A DNA stretch of 64,000 bases from NCBI RefSeq assembly GCF_033807575.1, contig NC_084704.1:32031968-32095967 (forward strand), read 5' to 3'. Within the stretch, counting starts at the first letter, position 1. Each line of letters opens with the position of its first letter. A program made the position numbers and the translations under genes. The notes beneath the pieces are model-generated. The model saw nothing but the letters and a program-made list of their open reading frames with translations, was not told the origin of the DNA and searched no databases. This document shows positions 47,131 to 58,900 of the stretch, piece after piece. Source of the DNA: Cydia pomonella (Eukaryota > Arthropoda > Insecta > Lepidoptera > Tortricidae).

Positions 47131-47870
47131 ATTTCATATTACTTGTATTCGGCAGATCGGTCGGGTCGTCTTACACGCTCTGACGTAATGTAGAACACTG
47201 GTACAATACGGACCGGACGCAACTGTCGTGAAATCTGACAGTTTAATAGGCCTGGCAACACAGCGTTAGGTGTCATGGCGGTTGGAAGTTTTATAGGCCT
47301 GTTGCACTTGTAAATTCGTAGTTAAGTGTGACAGGGAGGCAACATGTCGAACGTGGTTCGCGGTAGGCCCTCAGGTCTTGTTTTCTTCGACGAGACTTCA
47401 TTTCACCATGATTTAAACCACCCGAACTACGATTGGTCTATTATAAAATGAGGCGCTGTGATTGGCTGTAGCGTTGTCACTTGAAAATACATGTCAATGG
47501 AAACGGAAACCAACTCTAGGTAGACGGTTTCATGCAATATAGACTAGTTTTAAATGCAATATTTTTGTATGATAATGTATTATTTTATTTTAAAGGCTTA
47601 TTATTTGTTCGTTTATCGCACGCGTTTAAAGGCAATTAAGCCTTCGAACCAATTAATACATTGTGTCACTCATCTTATAGGGCACCTGCGACGTTTAGTT
47701 AGGTGGCACAGAAATATGTCAGATGTAAATTAAGGTAAATTTGATAGTTAAAAATTGAAAAAATACAGCTGGTATTTTCGCGGTAGGTCCCCAGAGGACC
47801 TACCGTGAACACCGAAGTTCGAAAATTGCGGGCATCTTTTTCTTTTACTGCATTCAAGGCGTTATTATAA

Positions 47871-48418
47871 AGGGCCCTCCACACTCGTGCGCGAATCGAG
47901 GCGCGAAGCCGCGATCGCGAGTGTGGAGGGCTCTCGCGTCGATTTCGCAGATTGTTCACGCCTTTGCGCCTTATTCCCCGTTTTTTGTCGGTATTTGGCC
48001 CGCGTCAAAGGAGACGCGAAGCGCGAACTTGCAAGACTCCACACTCGCAATCGCTTCGCGCCGCGATTCGCTCAAGAGTCGGTTAATCTGTTTAACTGTC
48101 ATAACCTTCTATTATATGGCGGCTACTTGGTTATATTCGGTGCGAATAGGTACGAACTTGATCAACCAAAAATCAATTTGACAATTCCCAGTTTGAATCA
48201 GTGCCTTGCCGCAAACTAAATCCGATCAGCTGACGCTTCGGCGCCATCTTGCCGCGAACCAAACTGCGAAATCGCCGTGAAACTTCACGGCGATTTCGCA
48301 GTTTGGAGTGCGAGTGCGAGTGAGGAGAGGAGTGCGAGTGTGGAGTCTACGTCAACGTCGCGGTATGTTCGCTCCGCGAAGTCGCGCCGCGATTCACGCG
48401 CATAGTCTGGAGGGGGCT
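47871..48418. mobile_element. 548-bp GC-rich inverted-repeat element, possibly PIF/Harbinger-type
   Basis: Imperfect ends AGGGCCCTCCACACT and AGCCCCCTCCAGACT, with GCGCGAATCG.GGCGCG inside each, flanked by TAA (47868-47870, 48419-48421). The left 60 bp are themselves a palindrome. Overlapping ORFs on both strands arise from the GC-rich palindromes. Confidence 0.65.
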
Positions 48419-48593
48419 TAAAGATAGGTTATGAATAAAGATGGTCTAGCCATACGAGGTATATATATGCAACCTTCTTTACGTTGTATTCATGCCTTTA
48501 AATTGTACCAATTTCATAGTGACATCTGGTGATGTAGTTTGGACAATCGGTAGTCAACTTTACACAAAAGTAGGTTATCGGATCCCATTAATA

Positions 48594-48650
48594 GAAATCG
48601 CCGCCATCTTTACTAATGTTATCTACATTTCTAAGTGTCGCCCCCCCCTG
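48594..48650 (+). repeat. 54-bp block shared with the satellite-bearing element
   Basis: AAATCGCCGCCATCTTTACT and CTACATTTCTAAGTGTCGCC match 32949-33002 inverted. It lies 1 kb upstream of the Piwi ATG. Confidence 0.55.
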
Positions 48651-49469
48651 GGTTATATTATCACAAGCTCGCAACAGAAACGAATTATGTTCGCTGTTTT
48701 AAGCAACAAAATAACACAATGACACAAAACAATAAAAAGTCACTTTAGATTAAATTAGGTACACAAACTACTAAAATACTTTGGTTCGGTATGTTCTCAA
48801 CGATCCTTCAGACCGTCCGGTCGTCTGATAGTACTCTAAGTTTTTTACCTATGGCAACGCTCGTAGTGTTTCCGGCTATTTTTTTTTCATGTTCACAATT
48901 ATTTCACAATTTCACATTTTGTTTCGCTGCATGGGTGACGGTTTACGTCGTTTCAGTTTTCGTTACAAAATATTATATTAGATAGAAACAAGTAAGTGAA
49001 AACAATATTATTATATACATTTTTAAGTTAATTATTCAATCTGAACGCAAATAGAATGTTTTTGTAGTAACATTTTATCATCACATAATGTACATGGTTC
49101 TCCTTGTCCTCCATTCTCTTTTATTACTTATCACTGAAATTGGGTTAAGTTTTTGATTATTGTATTTTATAGGACTGTATTTAGTTGTAATTTAATAATA
49201 CGTGATATATCATTACTATTCGCAAAGAAGCCTTTTCGATCAAAATAAAAACAGCACGCGTCACCCGCCATTGTTGATAAATAAAACGGCTGGGTCAGCT
49301 TTTTTGTTTTGATGAAGGGATTGCGAAAACTGACCCCCTTATGTAAATCATGATAGAAAGTCTCATCGACTTGTATATTATTCAAATTTAAAGAAATTGT
49401 GTACTTATATTATTTGTAATACCTGTTTTATCCTGCCCAATCGGGTTCCATTTTGTAAAACCAGGACGT

Positions 49470-49580
49470 GCATCAAGGTCGTGTCGGAATCTCGCGATTT
49501 TTAAACGCGTAACCGTGAATTTTATGACACTAACGTTTTGGTCGCGTGGTACAGATTGCGACTGCCACAATTTCATCGGT
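49470..49580. repeat. Dispersed repeat just upstream of the Piwi start codon
   Basis: The block around GTTTTGGTCGCGTGGTACAG (49530-49560), flanked by ACGCGT and TCGCGA segments, recurs inverted at 5449-5546. The two match over most of about 100 bp. The copy ends about 80 bp before the ATG, so it lies in the likely promoter or 5' leader of the gene. Confidence 0.65.
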
Positions 49581-49656
49581 ATAACAATAATTCAATACGC
49601 ACAACATTGATCGGACAATTCGTACCTATTCTGTTGATTTTTTAAGGTAGAATAAA

Positions 49657-49957
49657 ATGTCTGAACAACCACGAGGAAGGGGCAAGGCTCGCGGCCGCGC
49701 CGGGCGCGGGTCGCAGGAGAGCGGGCAGGCGCCGCGGCGGCCGGGCGAGGCGCCGGCGGGCGGCGCGGGAGCCGGCGCCGGGCCGCGGCCGCAGCCGCCG
49801 GCGGCCTGGGGCCCGCCCACCGCGGCGCCGCCCGTGCGCGCCGGCGGGCCCGCCGTGGCCGCGCCGGCCGGCCGCGCCTCGCACCGGACCACGCCGTCCA
49901 CCCACGCGCATCCGGGGGATGTTGACATACAACAGAGAATGCAGACATTGGACATAG
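49657..49957 (+). CDS. Siwi: Piwi exon 1: start codon and disordered R/G/A/P-rich tail
   Basis: Encodes residues 1-100 and ends in phase 1 at ATAG|GTAC. The ATG follows an in-frame AT-rich leader and is the first ATG before the RG motifs. The middle of the exon is extremely GC-rich, built of GCG/GCC/CGC codons for Ala, Gly, Pro and Arg, in sharp contrast to its AT-rich surroundings. This produces long spurious ORFs on both strands. The last 20 codons (DVDIQQRMQTLDIG) return to ordinary composition. Confidence 0.9.
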
Positions 49958-52900
49958 GTACTTTTTGTTATGGTTCATTGAGATAAGGGTACTCTGATAT
50001 GATCATCCGATACAAACGAGACTGTCATCACCATTGATTGTAAACATTATTTTTACTGATCCTTATTTGTTATCTAAACTTGAATTTCTTATTAAATTTT
50101 AGGCCAGGGTGCACCGGGAGCCTCGGGCGAGCCCGGCGGCGCTGTGAGTGGTCGCGGCTCGCGTCGTGGTGGTGGACGGGTGCTGCCAGAAAATGTGATG
50201 ATTCTCCGCACCCGCCCGGATCAGCTGCAATCTAAGAAAGGTAAGGGTTCCTGAAAGTTAACTTGTACAGGGTCAATATGACCTGTGCCGCACTGATTCT
50301 GTTAAAAAGCTCATTCCTCTCAAATGTCTGTCAGCATGCAAGCATTTGTTACAGTAAATATTTAAATATAGTAGACCAATAAAAGGAAGCAAAGTTGTCT
50401 ATTGATTATCTAGAACTAGAGGCACTTGCGAACTATTATTACTAAACCCCTGGGTTTTGAAATCTGTTCACATTATAGAGAATTACATCGCGCAACAACA
50501 ACAAATTAGTTTTTCTTTGACAGTCAGAATGGTGGTTGTACTATTCTTTGGTATTAATTTTAAGTGCCGGGAGGCACAATTTTTTTAAAAATATGGTATG
50601 CTTTTTTTTTTATTTTTATTAAGGTACACCCGTCATCATGACTCACTTTTCCACCCCCTTTTCACCATACGGGGTGATTTTGGGATTGAAAACTATACTA
50701 TAACCTTCAACATATCAAAAACTATCTACACACCAAATTTCAACTAAATAGGAGTTTTAGATTTTGTTATTTGTGTATTATTACTATCTTACAATACAAA
50801 TTTCAGCTTCCTTGGACTTCAGGAAGTACCCTAAGGGTTTTGATGATCATCAGTGAGTCAGTGAAGAAATCGAGTTTTTAGATATTAACACAATCTGAAG
50901 TATAATAATTTTTTTATGTTTAATAAGTCCACTATTGACATCATATACCGAGAATTTTGTTTATCTCGTATAATCCAAACCCAAGTTATGAGGGTTCAAA
51001 AAAACGACAAAGCGCTTTAAGAAAAGTAAGGTAGTGCACTTCGGTTTGCTCTTGGCGCGGGCACTGCCCAGATTTTGATTATTGAAACCTCACTGTGATT
51101 TGTAGTTACAAATGCTAATGCTACCTAGCTATTTAGGTAGTTCGAACTAGCACCAAATGTGCTTAAAAGTACATTCTAGTGTAAAACATTCCCGCACCCG
51201 AAACCCTGGGGTATGGTCAAAGTGTAGTTCGCGAATAATCATTTATCCCTAATTGTCTTCATTCAGAGGGAACAGTTTTTTGTCTGGCTAAAATTGCGAA
51301 TTGCTGCAGCACAAACAACACATTGACTATGGACAGTTAACCTGTCTAATACATTAAAATAACAAATATGACTGTTCTCTCTTCTTCTTTCCATCCTTTT
51401 ATCTCCTGCTGGGGTGTAGGGCTCGCACCATTTTCTTCCAATGACTCCGGTCCTGGGCAGCTTGGGTAACCTCCCACCCCATCCACAATACAACCAACTC
51501 TTGCTCCACGGAACGGCGCCAAGTAAATTTAGGGCGGCTGTTCTATAACAAGTAACAAAATAAAGAGGGAAATCTGACTGATGTCCATAAACACTAGAAA
51601 TAAAAATAAGCAAGTCATTGATGTTAAAGGCTTATAACAGAGTCGAGGTCTACTTGACAGACAAACATGGGTGGTCCAAACTAGAAACTGTAATAATGTG
51701 TAGAACAGGTGACACAGCTCGGGTAAGAAAGCATATCAAATATTTTATGTAGGTATTTCATAGCAATCAGTCAGATTTATGTAATATATATGTATTCTCA
51801 TTTATTTTATTTTCTTTCCCTTTTGTAAAAAATCGATGTTTTCTGAAAGAGCTACATATTTGTATGATTTGATGTACATATATACAGGGTTCTTGAGCAG
51901 TTAGCCATACGGGAATATAAGTTGCGAAAAGTCTCTAAAAAAATCTTAGGTAAGGCTTGGTCACCTTCGGTGGCATGGCAGGGGGGCATGGAACACTGCG
52001 TCAGATTCAGACGTCGCTCTGAAGTTGAGCGAGACGAATCTACGCGCGTATTAAGCGACGTCCCGCTCGCACGTCGGAGCAACGTGCGAATCGGACGCAA
52101 AGTGCCATGCCCCATAGCGTTATCAAGTAGCACGAGACACCCTTATTTGTCTATCTCACTTAAAACCAAGAATAAAGAAGACGGTAGTTTTTCTTGCAAC
52201 CGAGCGAACCAGTGTACAATATGACCTCGAGACCTGTATAACCTTCGTAACTAGAGAGGGCACTAAATGCGTCGTCTTAACTGCTCGGTGAGCCTTATGA
52301 ATGACACTCTAGGCTGCGTGTTATTATGATTACGATGGAGCGCAAGTACGTTTTTTTTTTTTTTATTATTAATTCTCAACAATAATTATTGTGTCGAACA
52401 TAATTACTTAATGATTAAAATTATCTACATTATATTAAAAATCAAAATAAATATTGAACATAATTATAAATAATTACAATTACAAGGTCAACTTCAAAGG
52501 TACACTTCCAATTTAACAATCACTTACTAGAAATTACAACTGAAAACCTCAAGACAAATCAAATGTCAGTCTACTAAAAATAACTGAATAAATTCCTATT
52601 ACAATAATACAAAACATTAACAATTGCTTTTAGTAATGTAGACAAGTGTCTTAGAAAAAAAAACACTAACATTGATCATCTGATGAGAAATCTGCTATAC
52701 AGTAGTAGGATTTTCTCAAAAGATACTGTTTGAGCCTTGCATTAAACAATTTGCTATTTAAAATAGATTTCATTTCGATTGGTAACTTGTTAAACAGAAA
52801 GACTGACTGATAGCTAGCGGCATGCTTCATGATATTAAGACGTGGGACAAAGTTGCATTTCAAATCCTTCCGTCTAGTCGACAGCCTGATTTCCCTGTCT

Positions 52901-55900
52901 GTAATGCTCTCATATTTATTTAAATGCTTAATTAAATCTGTTAGGAGTACGAGGATATAAAGCGACGGCACAGTGAGGATATTAAGCTTTATAAAATGTT
53001 CTCTACAAGACTCCCTCTGAGGTATTCTAGCAATTATCCTAATAGCCCTTTTTTGAAGTATGAAAGCTGCTTCAATGTTATATTGATAACTATTACCCCA
53101 TTGCTTGATGCTGTATCGCAGTTTAGACTCCACTAGAGCATGGTAAACTGCTTTAAGCTGAGTCGCATGAATTATATCCCGCAAGCAGCGAAGGGCATAG
53201 CATGCAGAGCTTATGGAGTTGGTTAGTACCTGTAGTTCATGTTTCCAATTCAACTGGGCATCAATATGGACCCCCAGAAATTTCACAACTTCAGCCTGTA
53301 AGATTTTGCTTCCGTTTAAAGTAATGTTTAGGTTATCCGAAGTGTTCGAAGTAGCGGAAAATAAAATCACATTAGTCTTTTTAGTGTTAAGTTTTAAGTT
53401 GTTGGCTGTGAACCACATATTACAGGCCATCAAGACAGCATTTGCTTTGTCGTTTAATTGTGTCATGCTTTCAGCTGTGACTACCGCATTGGTATCATCT
53501 GCAAACACTACTAGCTTAGTCTGTGGTACTATATTTTCAATATAGGGAATGAGGTCATTCACAAACAGTAGAAAAAATAAAGGGCCAAGTATTGAGCCCT
53601 GCGGAACTCCGCGTCTAATCGTCACTATACTTGACCTGACCACCCTTTCAGTGTCACCAACAATTGATCTAAGCTCGATAAATTGTTTCCTATTTGCTAG
53701 ATACGATTCAAATATCTTGTAAACATTTTCTCTGATACCGTAGTGCTCAAGTTTTTGTAACAGAATATTGTGGTCTACTGTATCGAAGGCTGAACTAAGA
53801 TCTAAGAATATTCCGGCTACTTTTTTTCGATCATTTAACTGTGATACTACATCATGAATTAGGGTGTCTATAGCCTCACCTGTTCCGATGCTTTTTTGAT
53901 ACCCGAATTGTCTTTTATTCAAAACATTTTGTGTAGTAAGGTGTCTCAGCAATCTAGACTTTAGTATCATTTCAAAGATTTTTGATATCGATGGTAAAAG
54001 AGATATAGGCCTATAATTACACGCATCTGTTCGACAACCTTTCTTGTAAATAGGCAAGACTTTGGCAATTTTTAACTGTTCGGGAAATATGCCCACCTCA
54101 AAACAGTTATTAAAGAAATGTGCAAGTGGTTCCGATAATAGATCAACATTTTCTTTATAACAGTTATGGGTATTTCATCGTGACCCATGGATAGTTTAGG
54201 TTTCATTTTGTTAATAATCTGTGAAACTTCCTGAGGCGAGACATATTGGTTAATCATTAATTTATGAACCCTTTTGGTGTTATCTCCTAATATTTTCAGA
54301 GCTAGAGCAATATCGCTCGTGACTGTCTCACTACCATGATCAAAAATATTGGAAAATATATTTGCCTGTTCTTGTGGATCATCCACGGCTTTATCTGTCT
54401 GAAGAATAAGTTTGCCATTGGTTTTAACCTGCGACCTATTCCTGTTCCTATTTACGATTTTCCAGATTTCTTTAGCTCTGTTACTTGCTCTACTTATTTT
54501 CAAACTGACCGCATGTTTTTTCGCATACCTAACTACACGTCTATAGATGGTCATATATTTTTTTCGATATGTCTCTAAGGAGTCGTTATAACTCTCCTTG
54601 TCCAAGGTATTAAGGAAACGCTTCATTTTACTTGCTATTTTAATACCTCTCGTAATCCAAGTTACGTTAGAGTCGTTATTTTTAAATCTTTTTTTCTTTT
54701 TTTTGAAGCAGTTTTTATACAAACTACTAAATTTACTAAGAAAAGTATTTATTCCAACATTTTTCAAATTTTCCTGCAAAAGTTTTTGTCTGAAGGCTAA
54801 CTTATTCGTTTTATTATGTACACGGCGTTCCGTGTAAATGATCTGTTCATCATTTTTACCACCAGAGCACTCCATGATTAATTCACAACCCAAACCCGCA
54901 TGTCCGTCAGCTAGACCATTATGGTCAACCCATGTATTTATAATACTATCTGGAGATAAGTTGGATAAAATGTTGTCAATACAAGACTCAGACTGGCCTC
55001 TTTTAAAGGTTATATCACTGATTAGGGGCTTAAAATTATAACAACTCAGTAAACTTAAGAAATCAGCACATTTTTTATCACATTTATGTATATTAATATT
55101 AAAATCTCCAACTATTATACATTTTTTGCCAAAAAAGAACTCTAGCAGTTGCTCAAATTTGTCTAAAAAAGTAACTAAGTTACTGTCACAGGGACTACGA
55201 TAACAGCAAATTACATATAAATTAGTTTCGCAATCCTTAACCCCACACACTTCGAAACTTCCTGATTCGTAAAGAGTCTTACAGAAAGAGAGTTCCTCTG
55301 TTTGTTTATCAGAACGTACTAGGATGAGGCTGCCTCCTTTTTTTTTATTTGACCTAACGTTGTATGCAGCCAAGGCGTATAACGGCATGTTGAGAAGTAC
55401 AACTGACAAATTATTTAAAAAATGTTCACTGAGGCATACGTAATGAATTTCTTTGGCTAATGTGCTTAAATAAATTTCTAACTCGTCCTTTTTATTAGAT
55501 ATGCCACAAACGTTCTGGTGAAATACATTTAGGTTGGTTATGTTCCTACTTGATTCTGCAATTGGACAGGCCTTGGGCCTAAAAAAATACTTCCATTCTT
55601 TGATAAGGTATCATCGCCCTGCCCTGCGCCCTGCGACCTTTCAAGCAGTGACACGTAATTATCTACTTCAATTCCGGTTAGTGTATCTCTTAGATCTTGG
55701 AGCATAGCCTTAAAACCATTATTGTTTAGACGCCCGGTTTGCCGAGAAAACATTGCACTGTCATAGGTCAGATTACGGTTACTGTCCAGTGTAAAAGCAT
55801 ATTCATATTTCAACACATCTTGATACAGTAATTCATTAAATATTTCAACCCTTCTATTATACATATTACTGAAATGTCCACAGTTAAAAGTGGGGATACA

Positions 55901-58900
55901 TAAAGTTACATTGGTATGAGTGATTTTTTCCAATGATTGTCTTATCAATAACACAAGGTTTTCATAATTTTTAGTAACTTTAAAGTCTTGCTCACCTATG
56001 AATATAATGCAATGGTCGTTCATTGTAAAATTTATCAACTTATTATCTAGGTTAGTTAAGAGATGCTCCATATCCGCATCTGGGGTGAGGAAATGACATA
56101 GATCATAATTTGAGCCTAGGATGTTTTTGGTGTTTTTAAGAACTTTGTTATATTTGTTAGAGCTTAGAATACAGATTTTTTGTTTTACTACTTTCTTTTT
56201 AGTCTGCTGTGGCAATGTTGTCGAAGGTTCCTTGTTAGGAGGTGACATCGCTGCTCCTTCTGCGTGCGCTGGTTCATAAGTTCTCGGTTCTGATACATGT
56301 GAGTTCTGTTCTTCACTTAAACTTCGGTCTTGCTGGCTTTGTTGAAGATTTTCAGCTCTCACCTTTTTTTTCTTCTCTGTGGTTTTATCTTTAAGCAAGT
56401 GTTTATTCTTCGCAGGCGTCTTCTTTATACTAGGTGATGTACTTCCAGTGATTAGTTTTTTGTAGGTATTGATCACTTTAATTTTTTCTTCAATCTGTTT
56501 ATTGAGTGTCATGACTTCGGTATTAAGGCGATCTATTTCTGAGTGTGCGCTAGCAAGTTGTGTTGATAATGTGGCGACTTGATAGTTCAATTCGTCTATG
56601 TCGTATTCACGGGCGATGTTAGGTAGACTTCGTGAGGGTGTGTCGCGTGTTTCCGATGTCTCCGGCCATGTATCTGTTTGCGATTCGTCCTGCTCGTCTG
56701 AGGACTCTGAGGCCCCATCATTTTCTTGTATCGACTCGTCCAATGGAGTGTCACATTCTGAGGTCACATCATCTCCTCTTCTCGACTCGTTCAATGCAGT
56801 GTTATCTTTGAGTTGGGTTTGAATAATTATGACCTCACTTGTGACTACTTTAGGTAATGTCTGCTGCATGCTCATCGATATGTTGTTTCTAGCATTCGAA
56901 ATAGGTGAAGCTATATTTCTTGTGCTGCTATTAAAAGTCGAGTTAGCCTGATTTGTATGAATCTCTTCATAGTCCGATAGATTTCCTAAGTCGATCGACG
57001 TAACTTTAGGCAATATTACCTTATCACTTACCAATTTATGAAAACTAGGATCTTCTTGGTCCTTTATGTCTGTCTTAGTATTTTCATTTGACAAGACCTT
57101 GGTCGCAATGTCCGGTTCAATTCTCTCTATAGTAACTTTACCGCTATTTATTTTCGTAGTACTCGGTTTTTGTCGAGGTGTAATTTTCTTTATTGGTTTT
57201 CTGATACAAGTCCTACATTTCCAGGTTTTTTTGTCTTCCTTAGTCATCAGAACAAATAATCGTCGGGTAATAATTGCACAAGGTAAGTCATAATATTTTT
57301 GGCATAATTCGCATTTGATAATTTCGCCATTCTTTATGATTTTGTCGCATTTGGAACATGATACATCCTTTGAGTTAAACGGTGACATTTTATGTATCAA
57401 CGGGAAAATATTAAAATCAAGAATTAAAAATTAATCAAATCTGTATGATCGATACATAAATCGATTGACAATCGATTATTAGTGGATTCGATCGTATTTC
57501 TGAACGCACTCCTGTCCGATTTTTTTACGCTGGTAACTTTTATTTTGCTCTTGAGGTTGGTAGTAGTGCCAGCCTGTCAGGTTTTTCGTCCAATCACAAG
57601 GGACTATGGGACAAACGTAAGATTTGTTTATAAATTTCAAGGAGAAACGGTAGGGTGCTTATTCTTACCGATGTGAAATTCTAATATAAATCCGTATCAT
57701 ATAGCTGATTGGCGGTTGTTTGCTGAAGTCCTTTTCTTTTTGCAACTTTCTTGTACACAAACACTGATTCTCATGCTATTTTACATATTAATAATAAATA
57801 AAAACTCGAAGAGATCTTAGTACTTTGTATGTGCCGGCCAGGGGTTGCCAGCGCCTCCGTAGTACTTTGTTTAGCCACTGTAACTTGAACCTTAAGCCTA
57901 TTGCATAATTAAGGAGTGCGCTCGTACTGGTTTTCCTTAGAGTTGATCACAGATGCGCTTGATAAGTAAGTGGACTTACATTAATACACAACAGACAAGG
58001 CGTTTGCGATGCCCTGATTGGCTAAGATTCTAGCATCCCTTCCTAGCCAAGCCATAGTATTGCACGAATCGAAACAAACTAGTACAATGACCATATTTTT
58101 TATGGATAAAAATGTCAAACTTTAAAAGAAACTACCACTTTTTTTTCAAAAATGTGTTGTAATGCTGATCTATAATGAAATAACATATTCAAATATGGCT
58201 AACTGCTAAAAAAGAACCCTGTATTTTTTAAATCCATAAGATGTAATGTTTTTAAAGATGTGTGCCCACGAGTAAAAAATATTTAAAGAAAAATAAAGGC
58301 TTAAATAAAATAAATAATATGCATACTTGAATAATAAAATAAACTATCTTTAGCCTTTGTCTTAAGTATGTGATCTATTGTTTGTATAGGTTCTTTCGGC
58401 GACCCACTGGAGTTGATGGCGAATTACTTCACCGTCCACTCCACGCCACAGTGGCGCCTGTACCAGTACCACGTGGACGTGGACCCCGAGGAGGACAGCA
58501 CCAGCACGCGCAGGGGGCTGCTGCGCGTCCACGCCAACACTCTCGGAGGGTGAGACCAGAACACTAAAGCTGAGAAACATCATCCTTACTATAGATAGAT
58601 ATACCATTTAACTGGGACGGTTGGTAAGAAGCTATTATGGTCAGCAACGGTCTGCGGCGGTAGCACGGTCGCGTTTTTATCGCCTGTCGCGTTCTAACAA
58701 GTTAGTGCGAAAGTGATAGGTGATAAAAATGTACCCATGCTGCGAGATTTGATCTTAGTAGAAAATTTCCGTGCTAATTCTTTACCAACCGATTGAGATG
58801 AGTGGTCGACTTATAGTTTTCAACCATATTATGTGTGTTTATACATGTAAGTAAAAAAAATGAAATGTTTACAGATACATTTTTGACGGCTGCGTCTTGT

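Larger units (their letters stand above)
52351..57430 (-). mobile_element. Nearly full-length non-LTR retrotransposon (CR1/Jockey-like) in Piwi intron 2
   Basis: Two ORFs run antisense to the host gene: ORF1 at 57400-55538 and ORF2 from about 55605 to 52666. A 300-bp AT-rich 3' UTR ends in a poly-A run (poly-T on + at about 52351-52365). ORF2 overlaps the end of ORF1. Only one frame break is visible, so the copy is young. I found no convincing target duplication, and the exact 5' end is uncertain. Confidence 0.85.

Noticed and set aside
47887..48219. Overlapping ORFs of 60-110 residues on both strands
   Set aside because: They fall in a GC-rich inverted-repeat element and have no family features.
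49592..49978. Antisense ORFs rich in Ala, Arg and Pro
   Set aside because: Shadows of the GC-rich Piwi exon 1.
52340..57920. Target-site duplication for the antisense LINE
   Set aside because: The bases next to the A-tail (GCGCAAGTACG) have no convincing match near the 5' end.
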